From: Pseudomonas sp. PSE14
GTDB lineage: Bacteria; Pseudomonadota; Gammaproteobacteria; Pseudomonadales; Pseudomonadaceae
Direction: 5' to 3'
Assembly (NCBI RefSeq): GCF_029203285.1
Contig: NZ_CP115669.1
Coordinates: 5,890,001 to 5,954,000 of the forward strand
Length of the DNA: 64,000 bases
Positions 10,530 through 19,601 of the stretch are shown in pieces; within the stretch, counting starts at the first letter, position 1, and each line of letters opens with the position of its first letter. The position numbers were made by a program, and so were the translations under genes. The notes under the pieces are model-generated. The model was not told the DNA's origin and searched no databases. It saw only the letters and a list, made by a program, of their open reading frames with translations.

Positions 10530-11264
10530 TCAGGCGTCGACGGGCGTGGCGGTGAACAGGTAGCCGGCGCCGTGGATGGTGATGATCAGCTCGGGCTCGG
10601 CCGGGTCGTCGCGCAGCTTGCGGCGCAGGCGGCCGACCAGCACGTCGATGGAGCGGTCGTTGGGCAGCCATTCGCGGTTGCGGATCTGATCCATCAACTG
10701 ATCGCGGCTCAGGGTGTGGCCGGTGTTGCGCAGGAACACGCAGAGCAGCTGGAACTCGCCGTGGGTCAGCGGGGTTTCGCTGCCGTCACGATCGATCAGG
10801 CGACGACGGTCGGGGTCGAGCGTCCAGTGGGCGAAACGCTTGTGGTTCTGCCGCGCCGGCTGGGTAGCCGGGCCCTGGCGGGCGTGGCGCACACGGCGAA
10901 TCAGGTTCTTCGCGCGCGACACCAGTTCGCGCGGGTTGAGCGGTTTGATCACGTAGTCGTCGGCGCCGCATTCCAGGCCGACGATACGATCGATGTCGTC
11001 GTTGCGACCGGTGATCAGGATGATGCCGACCTCCGAGCGCACGCGCAGCTCACGGGTCAGGGTCAGGCCGTCCTTGCCGGGCAGGCGGATGTCGAGCATC
11101 ACCAGGTCGATGGGCTGTTCGGCCTGCTCGGCCTCGGCCAGGTTCGCCTCGGCCTGTTCGGCAGTGCCCGCGCAGAGCACGTCGTAGCCTTCCTCGCCGA
11201 GGTAAGCCTGGAGGAGCTCGCGAACCACCGGATCGTCGTCGACGATCAGTACACGGGAAGTCAT
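10530..11264 (-). CDS. aruR: OmpR-family response regulator AruR
   Basis: Two-component regulator of 244 residues: an N-terminal receiver (VLIVDDDPVVRELLQ; phospho-acceptor Asp in LVMLDIRLPGKDG; the conserved Lys in DDYVIKPLNP) and a C-terminal winged-helix domain (TPLTHGEFQLLCVFLRNTGH; RSIDVLVGRLRRKL). MTSRVLIV is taken as start; a longer frame adds 13 residues with no family similarity. It is the first gene of the aruR - binding protein - aruS operon. In P. aeruginosa AruR activates the arginine transaminase genes. Confidence 0.88.
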   Translation of the reverse strand: MTSRVLIVDDDPVVRELLQAYLGEEGYDVLCAGTAEQAEANLAEAEQAEQPIDLVMLDIRLPGKDGLTLTRELRVRSEVGIILITGRNDDIDRIVGLECGADDYVIKPLNPRELVSRAKNLIRRVRHARQGPATQPARQNHKRFAHWTLDPDRRRLIDRDGSETPLTHGEFQLLCVFLRNTGHTLSRDQLMDQIRNREWLPNDRSIDVLVGRLRRKLRDDPAEPELIITIHGAGYLFTATPVDA

Positions 11265-11379
11265 CGCAATACCCTGCTGACGCCACCGCTGTTTGCGGGG
11301 CAATTCTTGTTATTAGTCTAGAGAGGTCTGCAGGACCGGTCCTGCGGAGGCAGCAGGTTACCGGCCACTGAACAATCGA

Positions 11380-12027
11380 TCAACAGGCCGCCGCCGCACG
11401 GCTGAAGCGCTGCCGGCCGCCGTGTTGCAGGCCATCCACCCAGGCTTCGCAGATCTGCGCGCCCTGCTCCGGGGTGAAGGTGTTGGGGTTCAGCCCGGAC
11501 TCCAGCCACAGGCCGTCGAGCAGGGCGCTCAGGGCGATGGCGGCGAGGTCGGCGTCGAAGTCGGACCAGCCCTGCTCCTTCGCCAGCTCATTCAACGTCT
11601 GCGCCAGCAGCGAGCGGTACTCGCCGTAGGAATGGTCGTGCGCCTTGTTGATTTCCTCGGCGGTCTTCACCGCGCCCCAGAACGCCAGCCAGGCATCCAG
11701 CAGCTGCGGATCGAGCAGTTCGGCGGAGAACGAAGCACGGAAGAACGCCGACAGCCGCGCGCGCGCGTCAGGCGCCGCCTCGGCAATAGCCTCACGCAGC
11801 AGCTGCATCACCCGCCCGGTGACGGTCAGGTAGGCCTCGGCCACCAGTTCGTCCTTGCCCGAATAGTGGTGGTTGATCAGCCCCACCGAGACCCCGGCCT
11901 CGGCGCATATCTTGCGGATCGACGCGCCCTGGAAGCCGTGGCGCTTCAGGCAGGCGAGCGTCGCCTCGATCAGCAACGCCTTGCGCTGTTCGGGCTCCAG
12001 TCGGGAAAAGCGGACTTCCTGGTTCAT
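11380..12027 (-). CDS. TetR-family regulator (BetI-like)
   Basis: Regulator of 215 residues starting at MNQEVRFSRLEPEQRK. The HTH is SIRKICAEAGVSVGLINHHY (about residues 33-52), typical of TetR/BetI, and the C-terminal ligand domain has the BetI-type aromatic LDAWLAFWGAVKTAEEIN. A TTGAACGATTGTTCGA palindrome lies 33-48 bp upstream of the start and the same motif occurs twice before the enoyl-CoA hydratase operon, so it probably represses itself and that operon. A degenerate version overlaps its stop codon. Inducer unknown; acyl-CoA or a quaternary/guanidino compound are candidates. Confidence 0.85.
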   Translation of the reverse strand: MNQEVRFSRLEPEQRKALLIEATLACLKRHGFQGASIRKICAEAGVSVGLINHHYSGKDELVAEAYLTVTGRVMQLLREAIAEAAPDARARLSAFFRASFSAELLDPQLLDAWLAFWGAVKTAEEINKAHDHSYGEYRSLLAQTLNELAKEQGWSDFDADLAAIALSALLDGLWLESGLNPNTFTPEQGAQICEAWVDGLQHGGRQRFSRAAAAC

Positions 12028-12059
12028 TCCTGTGATTCCGAGTGGGGTATGGGGAGAAT

Positions 12060-12075
12060 TTGAACGATTGTTCGA
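12060..12075. promoter_or_regulatory. Palindrome TTGAACGATTGTTCGA, putative TetR operator
   Basis: Dyad centred about 40 bp upstream of the TetR start, in the region shared with the divergent binding-protein gene at 12224. It matches the 5481 palindrome at 13 of 16 positions, so autoregulation is likely. Confidence 0.6.
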
Positions 12076-12223
12076 CAAGATGCCAGCCCTGGGGCTGCCG
12101 TCGTTTCGACACGGGTGCTGAAACAGTAACAGACCCTACCTACCCGTTCGGGGAATGGTCCGCCAACCGGGGGTGGCCGAGAGTGGCCCCATCAGCGAAC
12201 ACAACAACAACAGGTGGACTGAC

Positions 12224-13327
12224 ATGCAGAAAACCCTCGCTGCAGTATTGAGCGCGGCGCTGGCGACCTTGCCGGCGCTGGGCCACGGGGAAGAAAGCAG
12301 TAGCGCCAATACGCTGCGGCTGTACAACTGGTCCGACTATATCGGCGAACACACCATCGCCGACTTCGAGAAGGCCACCGGCATCAAGGTGGTCTACGAC
12401 ACCTTCGACTCCTACGAAACCGTGCAGGGCAAGCTGCTGCCCGGCCGCTCCGGCTACGACCTGGTGGTACTCAACGCCGCCCTGGTGCCGCCGCTGCTGA
12501 AAGCGGGCGTGTTCCAGCCGCTGGACAAGTCCAAGCTGCCGAGCTGGAACAATCTCGATCCCGAAGTACTCAAGCACCTGGATCACTACGATCCGGGCGT
12601 GAAGTACTCGGCGCCCTATACCTGGGGCAGCAACGGCATCACCTACAACATCGACAAGATCAAGCAGCGCATGCCCGACGCGCCCATCGGCTCGCTGGCG
12701 ATGCTGTTCGATCCGAAGATCGTGTCGAAATTCGCCGATTGCGGGGTGACCATCATCGACTCGCCCACCGACGTGATCCCGCTGGCCCTGGCCTACCTCA
12801 AGCGCGACCCCAACAGCGCCCTGCCCGAAGACCTGAAGGCCGCCCAGGACCTGCTGCAATCGATCCGTCCGTACATCCGCAAGTTCGACTCCACCAGCTA
12901 CCTCAACGGCCTGGCCAACGGCGACCAGTGCATGGCCATGACCTGGTCCGGCGACTACGCCACCGCCCAGGCTCGCGCCGACGAGGCCGGCGCCAAGGTG
13001 AAGCTGGGCTACTTCGTGCCCAAGGAAGGCTCGCTGATCTGGTTCGATGACTTCTACATCCCGGCCGATGCGCCGCATGTGGCCAACGCCCACAAGTTCA
13101 TCGAGTACATGCTCCAGCCCAAGGTGGCCGCCGACGTCAGCGACTACATCCGCTACGCCTCGAGCAACGCCGCCGCCAAACCGATGCTCACCGCCGAAGT
13201 GCGCAACGACCCGGCGATCTATCCCGACGCCGAGACCCGCGCCCGGCTGTTCACCCAGAAGGTGCAGAACCCCAAGGCCACTCGCCTGATCACCCGCACC
13301 TGGGCTGCGGTGAAAACCGGAACCTGA
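12224..13327 (+). CDS. Polyamine/GABA-type ABC periplasmic binding protein (PotF/SpuD family)
   Basis: Exported binding protein of 367 residues: signal peptide MQKTLAAVLSAALATLPALG, then the PotD/PotF fold (LRLYNWSDYIGEHTIADFEK at about 30-49; YDLVVLNAALVPPLLKAGVF; MTWSGDYATAQARADEAG; LIWFDDFYIPADAPHVANAH near the C-terminus). No ATPase or permease gene is adjacent. A class III aminotransferase follows, as in the P. aeruginosa PA0221-PA0222 pair, so a polyamine or an omega-amino acid is the likely ligand; a sensing role is possible. It is divergent from the TetR gene. Confidence 0.85.
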   Translation: MQKTLAAVLSAALATLPALGHGEESSSANTLRLYNWSDYIGEHTIADFEKATGIKVVYDTFDSYETVQGKLLPGRSGYDLVVLNAALVPPLLKAGVFQPLDKSKLPSWNNLDPEVLKHLDHYDPGVKYSAPYTWGSNGITYNIDKIKQRMPDAPIGSLAMLFDPKIVSKFADCGVTIIDSPTDVIPLALAYLKRDPNSALPEDLKAAQDLLQSIRPYIRKFDSTSYLNGLANGDQCMAMTWSGDYATAQARADEAGAKVKLGYFVPKEGSLIWFDDFYIPADAPHVANAHKFIEYMLQPKVAADVSDYIRYASSNAAAKPMLTAEVRNDPAIYPDAETRARLFTQKVQNPKATRLITRTWAAVKTGT

Positions 13328-13342
13328 TCAGTCAGTCCCAAA

Positions 13343-13511
13343 GCCCCCTCTCCCCAGCCCTCTCCCTGAAGGGAGAGGGGGCAGCCCGCAGCAGGGTTCA
13401 TGGAAGTCATCTTCCTGATGCCCCGCTGGCAGCGGGCCCGCAATGACCTTCGTAGTCACCGAGTACTCCGAACGGTCCCCTCTCCCTTCAGGGAGAGGGT
13501 CAGGGAGAGGG
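13343..13511. repeat. CCCTCTCCC-type extragenic palindromes, two units
   Basis: Two C-rich/G-rich inverted repeats (around 13346-13380 and 13479-13511) occupy most of the 225-bp gap between the binding protein and the aminotransferase. The open frame running into the aminotransferase from upstream reads through the second unit and is not coding. Confidence 0.85.
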
Positions 13512-13552
13512 CAAGGACTCGCACGACGAACCGTAATTTCGAGGTACAGACG

Positions 13553-14971
13553 ATGACCCCCCCAACCCCAGCCTTCTTCGCCCAGTTCAACGACGAGCAG
13601 CTGGTCGCCGCCGACAAAGCCCACTACGTGCACGGCTACCACGTGTTCGACGATCACCGCGTCAACGGTGCGCTGAACATCGCCGCAGGCTCGGGCGCCT
13701 ATATCTACGACACCAAGGGCAATCGCTACCTGGATGCCGTGGGCGGCATGTGGTGCACCAACATCGGCCTGGGCCGCACGGAAATGGCCGACGCCATCGC
13801 CGAGCAGGTGCGCCAGCTGGCCTACTCCAACCCCTTCTGCGACATGGCCAACGTCACCGCCATCCAGCTCTGCGAGAAGCTCGCTCAACTGGCGCCGGGC
13901 GACCTCGACCATGTGTTCCTCACCACTGGCGGCTCCACCGCCGTGGACACCGCCTACCGGCTGATCCAGTACTACCAGAACTGCCGTGGCAAGCGTGAGA
14001 AGAAGCACATCATCAGCCGGGTCAACGCCTACCACGGCTCGACCTTCCTCACCATGTCCCTGGGCGGCAAGGTCGCCGACCACCCGGCCGAGTTCGACTT
14101 CCTCAAGGACGTCATCCACCACATTTCCTGCCCGAACCCCTACCGCGCGCCGGAAGGGATGACCGAAGGCGACTTCCTCGAATTCCTGGTGAAGGAATTC
14201 GAAGACAAGATCCTCGAACTGGGCGCGGACAAGGTGGCGGCCTTCTTCGCCGAGCCAATCATGGGCTCGGGTGGCGTGATCATCCCGCCCAAGGGCTACC
14301 ACAAGCGCATGTGGGAGGTGTGCCAGCAGTACGACGTGCTCTACGTCGCCGACGAAGTGGTGACCTCCTTCGGCCGCCTCGGCGCCTTCTTCGCCTCCGA
14401 GGACGTGTTCGGCATGCAGCCGGACATCATCACCACCGCCAAGGGCCTGACCTCCGGCTACCTGCCGCTGGGCGCGTGTATCTTCTCCGACCGCATCTGG
14501 AAGGTGATCGCCGAGGCCGACCAGGGCCGCTGCTTCGCCCACGGTTTCACCTACAGCGGACACCCGGTGAGCTGCGTGTCGGCGCTGAAGAACATCGAAA
14601 TCATCGAGCGCGAGAACCTGCTGGAGCACGTGAAGGACGTCGGCGCCTACCTGGAGCAGCGTCTGCAGGAACTGGCCGGGCTGCCGCTGGTGGGCAGCGT
14701 GCGCTGCCAGAAGCTGATGGCCTGCGTCGAGTTCGTCGCCGACAAGCGCAGCAAGACGCTGTTCCCCGAGGAGCTGAACATCGGCGAGAAGATCCACCTG
14801 CGCGCCCAGGCCCGCGGCCTGCTGGTACGGCCGATCGTGCACCTGAACGTGATGTCGCCACCGCTGACCATCACCCGCGAGCAGGTCGACGAGATCGTCG
14901 ACACCCTGCGCGAAGCGATCCTCGAAGCGGCTGAAGACCTCAAGCGCAGCGGTGATTACGCGGGGCACTGA
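13553..14971 (+). CDS. Class III omega-aminotransferase (PLP)
   Basis: PLP-dependent transaminase of 472 residues related to SpuC, GabT and taurine/beta-alanine-pyruvate transaminases. Seen: YIYDTKGNRYLDAVGGMWCT (about 45-64), the phosphate loop TTGGSTAVDTAYRL, FAEPIMGSGGVIIPP, ADEVVTSFGRLG (cofactor Asp), TTAKGLTSGYLPLGA with the Schiff-base Lys, and the FTYSGHPVSC motif. MTPPTPAFF is taken as start. With the polyamine-type binding protein before it, it probably deaminates putrescine, GABA or a similar omega-amine. The stop codon abuts the next frame. Confidence 0.9.
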   Translation: MTPPTPAFFAQFNDEQLVAADKAHYVHGYHVFDDHRVNGALNIAAGSGAYIYDTKGNRYLDAVGGMWCTNIGLGRTEMADAIAEQVRQLAYSNPFCDMANVTAIQLCEKLAQLAPGDLDHVFLTTGGSTAVDTAYRLIQYYQNCRGKREKKHIISRVNAYHGSTFLTMSLGGKVADHPAEFDFLKDVIHHISCPNPYRAPEGMTEGDFLEFLVKEFEDKILELGADKVAAFFAEPIMGSGGVIIPPKGYHKRMWEVCQQYDVLYVADEVVTSFGRLGAFFASEDVFGMQPDIITTAKGLTSGYLPLGACIFSDRIWKVIAEADQGRCFAHGFTYSGHPVSCVSALKNIEIIERENLLEHVKDVGAYLEQRLQELAGLPLVGSVRCQKLMACVEFVADKRSKTLFPEELNIGEKIHLRAQARGLLVRPIVHLNVMSPPLTITREQVDEIVDTLREAILEAAEDLKRSGDYAGH

Positions 14972-15012
14972 TGATTTTGCCTACATCCAGGCAGCCCTTT
15001 AGACTGCCGGGT

Positions 15013-15879
15013 ATGAGCAAATCCCAGGCACTGAGCGAATCGTCCGATGCACCGGCCCTGCATGCCTGGCATGCGGGGCTGGCGCGCGCCATGGGCAGCG
15101 TGGGCGACGTGGCCTTCGTCGAGCGACTGGCCGAGGCGCTGGACTGCCTGGTGCCGGTGGAGTCGATGATGCTCGGCCTGGAGCAGCGCGGCCAGCCGCC
15201 GCAGCCGCTGTACCAGCGCGGCATCGCCCCGGCGCACCACGAGGCGCTGATCGATCGCTACTACGCGCGCGGCTACCTGCTCGATCCCTTCTGCCTGGCC
15301 ATGGAAGACGGCCTCACCGAAGGCTTCTACCCACTGGCGGACATCGCCCCGGACGACTTCTTCGCCAGCGAGTACTACAAGACCTACTACCTGCGCTGCG
15401 GCTGCACCGAGGACTGCCACTTCATCGTCGACCTGGGCGAGGCACGCAAGGTTTCCCTGTGCCTGTACCAGGGCAACAGCGGCGCGCGCTTCACCGAAAC
15501 CCAACTGGACCTGCTGGCCGGCGCCCTGCCACTGGTGCGCGAGCTGATCCGCCAGTTCGAGCGCAACGGCGGCCTCGACCTGCTGCTCGCCGGGCACGGT
15601 GCAGGCAGTACACAAGCGGCGCAGGCACCGCTGAACCGGCACATCCGCACCGCCTTCATGAACTTCGGCGCGGACCTCCTGACCGAGCGCGAACGGGAAA
15701 TCGCCCACCTGCTGCTGCGCGGCCATTCGGTGAAGTCCAGCGCGCGGGTGCTCGACATCTCCCCGGAAACGGTGCGCATGCACCGCAAGCACCTCTACAC
15801 AAAGCTTGAGATCAACTCCCAGGCGGAGCTGTTCTCGCTGTTCATCGACTGGCTCACCGGCGGCGCGAGCGCGGCCTGA
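15013..15879 (+). CDS. LuxR-family transcriptional regulator
   Basis: Regulator of 288 residues with an N-terminal domain of no recognised ligand signature and a C-terminal LuxR/FixJ HTH (LLTEREREIAHLLLRGHSVK; ISPETVRMHRKHLYTKLEIN; last 65 residues). An alternative ATG at 14971 overlaps the aminotransferase stop; I prefer MSKSQALSES because TTGCCT-N16-TTTAGAC just upstream could be its own promoter. It is likely the local activator of the binding protein and aminotransferase genes. The N-terminal segment does not resemble the acyl-homoserine-lactone pocket closely enough to call it a quorum sensor. Confidence 0.82.
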   Translation: MSKSQALSESSDAPALHAWHAGLARAMGSVGDVAFVERLAEALDCLVPVESMMLGLEQRGQPPQPLYQRGIAPAHHEALIDRYYARGYLLDPFCLAMEDGLTEGFYPLADIAPDDFFASEYYKTYYLRCGCTEDCHFIVDLGEARKVSLCLYQGNSGARFTETQLDLLAGALPLVRELIRQFERNGGLDLLLAGHGAGSTQAAQAPLNRHIRTAFMNFGADLLTEREREIAHLLLRGHSVKSSARVLDISPETVRMHRKHLYTKLEINSQAELFSLFIDWLTGGASAA

Positions 15880-15892
15880 GGCAGCGGCTGGC

Positions 15893-16053
15893 GTAGGGCG
15901 TACAACCGTTCGCGGTTGTACGCCGTTTCACCGGGCCATCATCCACTTCACGGTCATGCTCGAAGCGCCCTGGAACCGCACTTCGGGTTCGAACGCGGAG
16001 TGGTCGGATACCAAGGCCAAACGGCGTATAACGCGGAGCGTCATACGCCCTAC
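15893..16053. repeat. GTAGGGCG-type extragenic inverted repeat
   Basis: A hairpin (GGCGTACAACC ... GGTTGTACGCC) at the left, and GTAGGGCGTA at 15893 pairing with TACGCCCTAC at 16044-16053, enclose an internal GTTCGAAC-like region. It fills most of the 303-bp gap after the LuxR gene. Relatives lie at 36573-36649 and 59223-59254. Confidence 0.75.
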
Positions 16054-16182
16054 ACCAGGGTTGGCGGCGTGGATATCGAGAACACATCGAACTCAGCCGA
16101 TGCGGCGTCCGGCTCCAAAATCTGCCAACCTATTGTCTTTCCCGCTGTCTGATCCGTGCCCAAACCACCCGGAGAGCTCCCG

Positions 16183-17190
16183 ATGCGCCGCTGGCTACCC
16201 GCCCTGCTACTGGCCACCACCCTGCCGTTGCACGCCGCCGAAACCAAGCCCACCTACGGCCCGGAGCTGGAGCGCTTCCAGTACGCCTTCCCGGTCGGTC
16301 ACTACAGCTTTGCCTCCCAGGGCCATCACATGCACATGGCCTACATCGACGTGAAGCCCAAGAAGCAGCCCAACGGCCGCACCGTGGTGCTGCTGCACGG
16401 CAAGAACTTCTGCGCCGGCACCTGGGAATCCACCATCGCCGCGCTGAGCGACGCCGGCTACCGGGTGGTGGCGCCGGACCAGATCGGCTTCTGCAAATCC
16501 ACCAAGCCCGAGCGCTACCAGTACAGCTTCCAGCAGTTGGCGACCAATACCCACGCCCTGCTGGAGCACCTGAAGATCGGCAAGGTCACCCTGCTGGGCC
16601 ACTCCACCGGCGGCATGCTCGCCACCCGCTACGCGCTGATGTACCCGCAGCAGGTGGAGCAACTGGCGATGGTCAACCCCATCGGCCTGGAAGACTGGAA
16701 GGCCCTCGGCGTGCCCTACCGCACCCCGGACCAGTGGTACGAGCGCGAGCTGAAGACCAGCGCCGAGGGCATCCGCCAGTACGAGCAGGCGACCTACTAC
16801 GCCGGCCAGTGGAAGCCGGAGTACGACAAGTGGGTGAACATGCTCGCCGGGCTGTTCAACGGCGCCGGGCACGAACGCGTGGCGTGGAACTCGGCGCTGC
16901 TCTACGACATGATCTTCACCCAGCCGGTGGTCTACGAGTTCGGCCAGTTGAAGATGCCGACCCTGCTGCTGATCGGCACCCGGGACAACACCGCCATCGG
17001 CAAGGACCTCGCGCCGGCCGAGCTGAAAGCCAGGCTGGGCAACTACGCCGAGCTGGGCAAGCAGACCGCCAAGGCGATCCCCAACGCCACGCTGGTGGAG
17101 TTCGACGACCTCGGCCATGCGCCGCAGATCCAGGACCCGAAGCGCTTCCACGAAGCGCTGCTCAAGGGGCTGGCCGACCTCAAGCATTGA
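16183..17190 (+). CDS. Secreted alpha/beta hydrolase
   Basis: Exported hydrolase of 335 residues. It has the signal peptide MRRWLPALLLATTLPLHAAE, the oxyanion strand VVLLHGKNFCAGTWE, the nucleophile elbow LLGHSTGGML (Ser near residue 150), an acidic residue in LLLIGTRDNTAIG and the catalytic His in DDLGHAPQIQDP. GGAG lies 9 bp before this ATG, which decides the start over an in-frame GTG 27 bp upstream. It appears monocistronic, bounded by extragenic repeats on both sides. Substrate not evident. Confidence 0.88.
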   Translation: MRRWLPALLLATTLPLHAAETKPTYGPELERFQYAFPVGHYSFASQGHHMHMAYIDVKPKKQPNGRTVVLLHGKNFCAGTWESTIAALSDAGYRVVAPDQIGFCKSTKPERYQYSFQQLATNTHALLEHLKIGKVTLLGHSTGGMLATRYALMYPQQVEQLAMVNPIGLEDWKALGVPYRTPDQWYERELKTSAEGIRQYEQATYYAGQWKPEYDKWVNMLAGLFNGAGHERVAWNSALLYDMIFTQPVVYEFGQLKMPTLLLIGTRDNTAIGKDLAPAELKARLGNYAELGKQTAKAIPNATLVEFDDLGHAPQIQDPKRFHEALLKGLADLKH

Positions 17191-17247
17191 GGCCGGCCGT
17201 TCGCCGCACGAGGGCAGCTCGCGGTTCCTGGAAACATCGGCGCTGAG

Positions 17248-17382
17248 GGTTTCCCCTCAGCCCAGCCCTGGCTGCGCGCCCCGCTCCAAAGGGAGAGGGA
17301 GCTATCCCTGCCGGCTGACGCGTCGGTTTCAGCTGGCACTGAACCAGTCCCCTCTCCCTTCAGGGAGAGGGTTAGGGAGAGG
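17248..17382. repeat. CCCTCTCCC-type extragenic palindromes
   Basis: A degraded unit (around 17248-17300) and a clean unit CCCTCTCCCTTCAGGGAGAGG (17350-17382) lie in the 333-bp convergent gap between the hydrolase and the ABC ATPase gene. The remainder of the gap holds the terminator at 17471. Confidence 0.8.
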
Positions 17383-17470
17383 GAAATCCCCGGTACCGAG
17401 TCACAGAAGAAGACAGTTGCTCCTACAAAAGCCCGCGACATTGGGCTCCGGCACAAGCGCACACCACCAA

Positions 17471-17505
17471 TAAAAACGCCGGCTCCCCTCGCGGCGAGCC
17501 GGCGT
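17471..17505 (-). terminator. Rho-independent terminator of the quaternary-amine ABC operon
   Basis: ACGCCGGCTC pairs with GAGCCGGCGT (10 bp, 10-nt loop) and is followed, on the minus strand, by a TTTTTA run. It lies just past the ATPase stop at 17524. Confidence 0.88.
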
Positions 17506-17523
17506 CGAGTGCCCCGAGCCCCG

Positions 17524-18702
17524 TCAGCCCAGGTTCTTGCCCAGCAGCGCGTGGTACAGCTCGCTGTCGCCGAGCACGCCCACTACGCGGTTCTGTTCCT
17601 GCAGCACCAGCTTGTGGCCGGTCTGGTAGCGGATCTGCAGTGCGTCGCGCATGCGGATGTTGACGTCCACCAGGGTGGGCTCGTGCTTGAGCTTCTCCAC
17701 CGCATCGCCCGGCTGCCAGCGCTGCAGGTCGATGATGTTGCTGCCCTGGCGAGCGGCCTTGACCTGGTTGGTCTCGGTCAGGCCGATCCAGCAGTCGCGG
17801 CCCTGATCGAAGCACACCTCGTCGGCCTGGCGGCGGCACTGGTCCAGGCCACGCATCAGGCTGGAGCCGCACAGCACGTTGAGCGGGTTGGTGTGAGCGA
17901 CGAAGGTGCGCACGTAGTCGTCCGCCGGGCTGAGCACGATTTCCTCGGGCTTGCCGTGCTGGATGATGCGGCCGTCCTTCATGATCGCGATACGCGTGCC
18001 GATCTTCAGCGCCTCGTCCAGGTCGTGGCTGACGAAGACGATGGTCTTGTGCAGCTGGCGTTGCAGCACCAGCAGTTCATCCTGCAGCTGCTGGCGGATC
18101 AGCGGGTCCAGCGCGGAGAAGGGTTCGTCCATCAGCAGGATGTCGCCATCCATCGCCAGCGCACGGGCCAGGCCCACGCGCTGCTGCATGCCGCCGGAGA
18201 GCGAGTCCGGACGCTTGTCGCGCCATTGCGACAGGCCGACCAGTTCCAGCTTCTCGTCGATCACCTTCTTCCGCTCGTTGGCCGGGCGGCCCTGCATCTC
18301 CAGGCCGAAGCCGATGTTCTCGGCCACGGTCAGCCAGGGCATCAGCGCGAACTTCTGGAACACCATGGCGATGCGCTTGGTGCGCATGGTCTTCAGCGTT
18401 GCCGGCGAGCAGTTGGCAATATCCACCTGCTGGCCTTCGTGCTCGATCAGCAGCTTGCCGCGGCTGACCCGGTTGAGGCCGTTGATGCAGCGCAGCAGGC
18501 TGGACTTGCCTGAGCCGGAGAGGCCCATCATCACGCAGATTTCGCCGCGGTTGACGTCGAGGTTGGCGTCCTCCACCCCCAGTACCTGGCCGGTGCGCTT
18601 GAGGATTTCCTCGCGGCCCATGCCCTGGTCGAGCAGCTTGATGGCTTCCTTGGTGTGGGTGCCGAAAATCACATCCACATGTTCGAATCGAATCGCCGAC
18701 AT
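17524..18702 (-). CDS. cbcV: Quaternary-amine ABC transporter ATPase (ChoV/CbcV)
   Basis: ATPase of 392 residues energising choline/betaine/carnitine uptake (ProV/OpuAA type). Walker A is GLSGSGKSSLLRCING (about 55-70), the Q-loop lies in MVFQKFALMPWLTV, the ABC signature is DSLSGGMQQRVGLARALA, Walker B ILLMDEPFSALDPL and the switch His VSHDLDEAL. A C-terminal region of about 110 residues resembles a CBS-pair module (SELYHALLGKNLG end). It starts at MSAIRFEH, 5 bp after the permease stop. The order ATPase-permease-binding protein-sdaB-gbdR matches PA5376-PA5380 of P. aeruginosa. Confidence 0.92.
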   Translation of the reverse strand: MSAIRFEHVDVIFGTHTKEAIKLLDQGMGREEILKRTGQVLGVEDANLDVNRGEICVMMGLSGSGKSSLLRCINGLNRVSRGKLLIEHEGQQVDIANCSPATLKTMRTKRIAMVFQKFALMPWLTVAENIGFGLEMQGRPANERKKVIDEKLELVGLSQWRDKRPDSLSGGMQQRVGLARALAMDGDILLMDEPFSALDPLIRQQLQDELLVLQRQLHKTIVFVSHDLDEALKIGTRIAIMKDGRIIQHGKPEEIVLSPADDYVRTFVAHTNPLNVLCGSSLMRGLDQCRRQADEVCFDQGRDCWIGLTETNQVKAARQGSNIIDLQRWQPGDAVEKLKHEPTLVDVNIRMRDALQIRYQTGHKLVLQEQNRVVGVLGDSELYHALLGKNLG

Positions 18703-18707
18703 AGTGC

Positions 18708-19547
18708 TTACCTCCCCCGCAGCGAACGTTGCTTGCACACCCGGTCGAGCAGGATGGCGAGCAGGACGATGGCCAGACCGGCCTCGAAGCCGAGGGAAAT
18801 GTCCGCCGTGTTGAGCGCGTTGACCACGGGTTTACCCAGGCCGTCGGCACCCACCAGCGCGGCGATAACCACCATCGACAGCGACAACATGATGCATTGC
18901 GTGATCCCTGCGCCGATGCTGGGCATGGCGTGGGGCAGTTCGATACGGGTCAGCAGTTGCCAGCGCGAGCAACCGAAGGCCTTGCCGGCGTCCATCAGTT
19001 CCGCCGGCACGTCCTGGATACCCAGGCAGGTCAGGCGGATGGGCGCAGCGATGGCGAAGATCACCGTGGAAATCAGGCCCGGCACCACACCCAGGCCGAA
19101 TAGGGTCAGGGTCGGGATCAGGTACACGAACGTGGGTACCGTCTGCATCAGGTCCAGCAAGGGCCGCAGGGCGGTGTAGAACCAGGGCTTGTGCGCCGCC
19201 AGGATGCCCAGCGGCACCCCGATGGCGATACACACGACCGTGGCGAAGATCACCTGCGCCAGGGTCTCCATGGTCTCCTGCCAGTACCCCAGATTGAGGA
19301 TCAGCAGCAGCGAGGCCAGCGCGAACGCCGCCAGCCCCCAGCTGCGCTGGATGTAGAACACCAGGATGACCATTAGCGCGATCAGGGCCAGCGGGTTGAA
19401 CCAGAGCAGGCTGTTGGTGACAGCGTGAATCAGGAACTCAAGGGTGTCGGAAATCTTGTCGAAAAACGCGGCGCCATGCTGGGTGAGCCAATCGACGAAG
19501 GCGGCGATGTGTTCGCCCAGCGGGAGCTTGTGGTCAGTCAGAAACAT
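18708..19547 (-). CDS. cbcW: Quaternary-amine ABC transporter permease (ChoW/CbcW)
   Basis: Inner-membrane permease of 279 residues with about 6 hydrophobic segments and the permease-ATPase coupling loop (DAGKAFGCSRWQLLTRIELPH, near residue 190). It belongs to the ProW/OpuAB group. The gene lies between the binding protein (54-bp gap) and the ATPase (5-bp gap) in the same direction, forming one importer. Substrate range is shared among choline, glycine betaine and carnitine in P. aeruginosa, where the binding protein decides specificity. Confidence 0.92.
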   Translation of the reverse strand: MFLTDHKLPLGEHIAAFVDWLTQHGAAFFDKISDTLEFLIHAVTNSLLWFNPLALIALMVILVFYIQRSWGLAAFALASLLLILNLGYWQETMETLAQVIFATVVCIAIGVPLGILAAHKPWFYTALRPLLDLMQTVPTFVYLIPTLTLFGLGVVPGLISTVIFAIAAPIRLTCLGIQDVPAELMDAGKAFGCSRWQLLTRIELPHAMPSIGAGITQCIMLSLSMVVIAALVGADGLGKPVVNALNTADISLGFEAGLAIVLLAILLDRVCKQRSLRGR

Positions 19548-19601
19548 AATGCGGGCCCATCAGAAGCTTGAGGAATCGGCCAACGGCAATTACTTCGGCA
19601 C

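Noticed and set aside
11368-11383. A fourth TTGAACNATTGTTC-like site at the end of the TetR gene
   Set aside because: Only a partial match (CTGAACAATCGATCAA) overlapping the stop codon; too weak to annotate as an operator.
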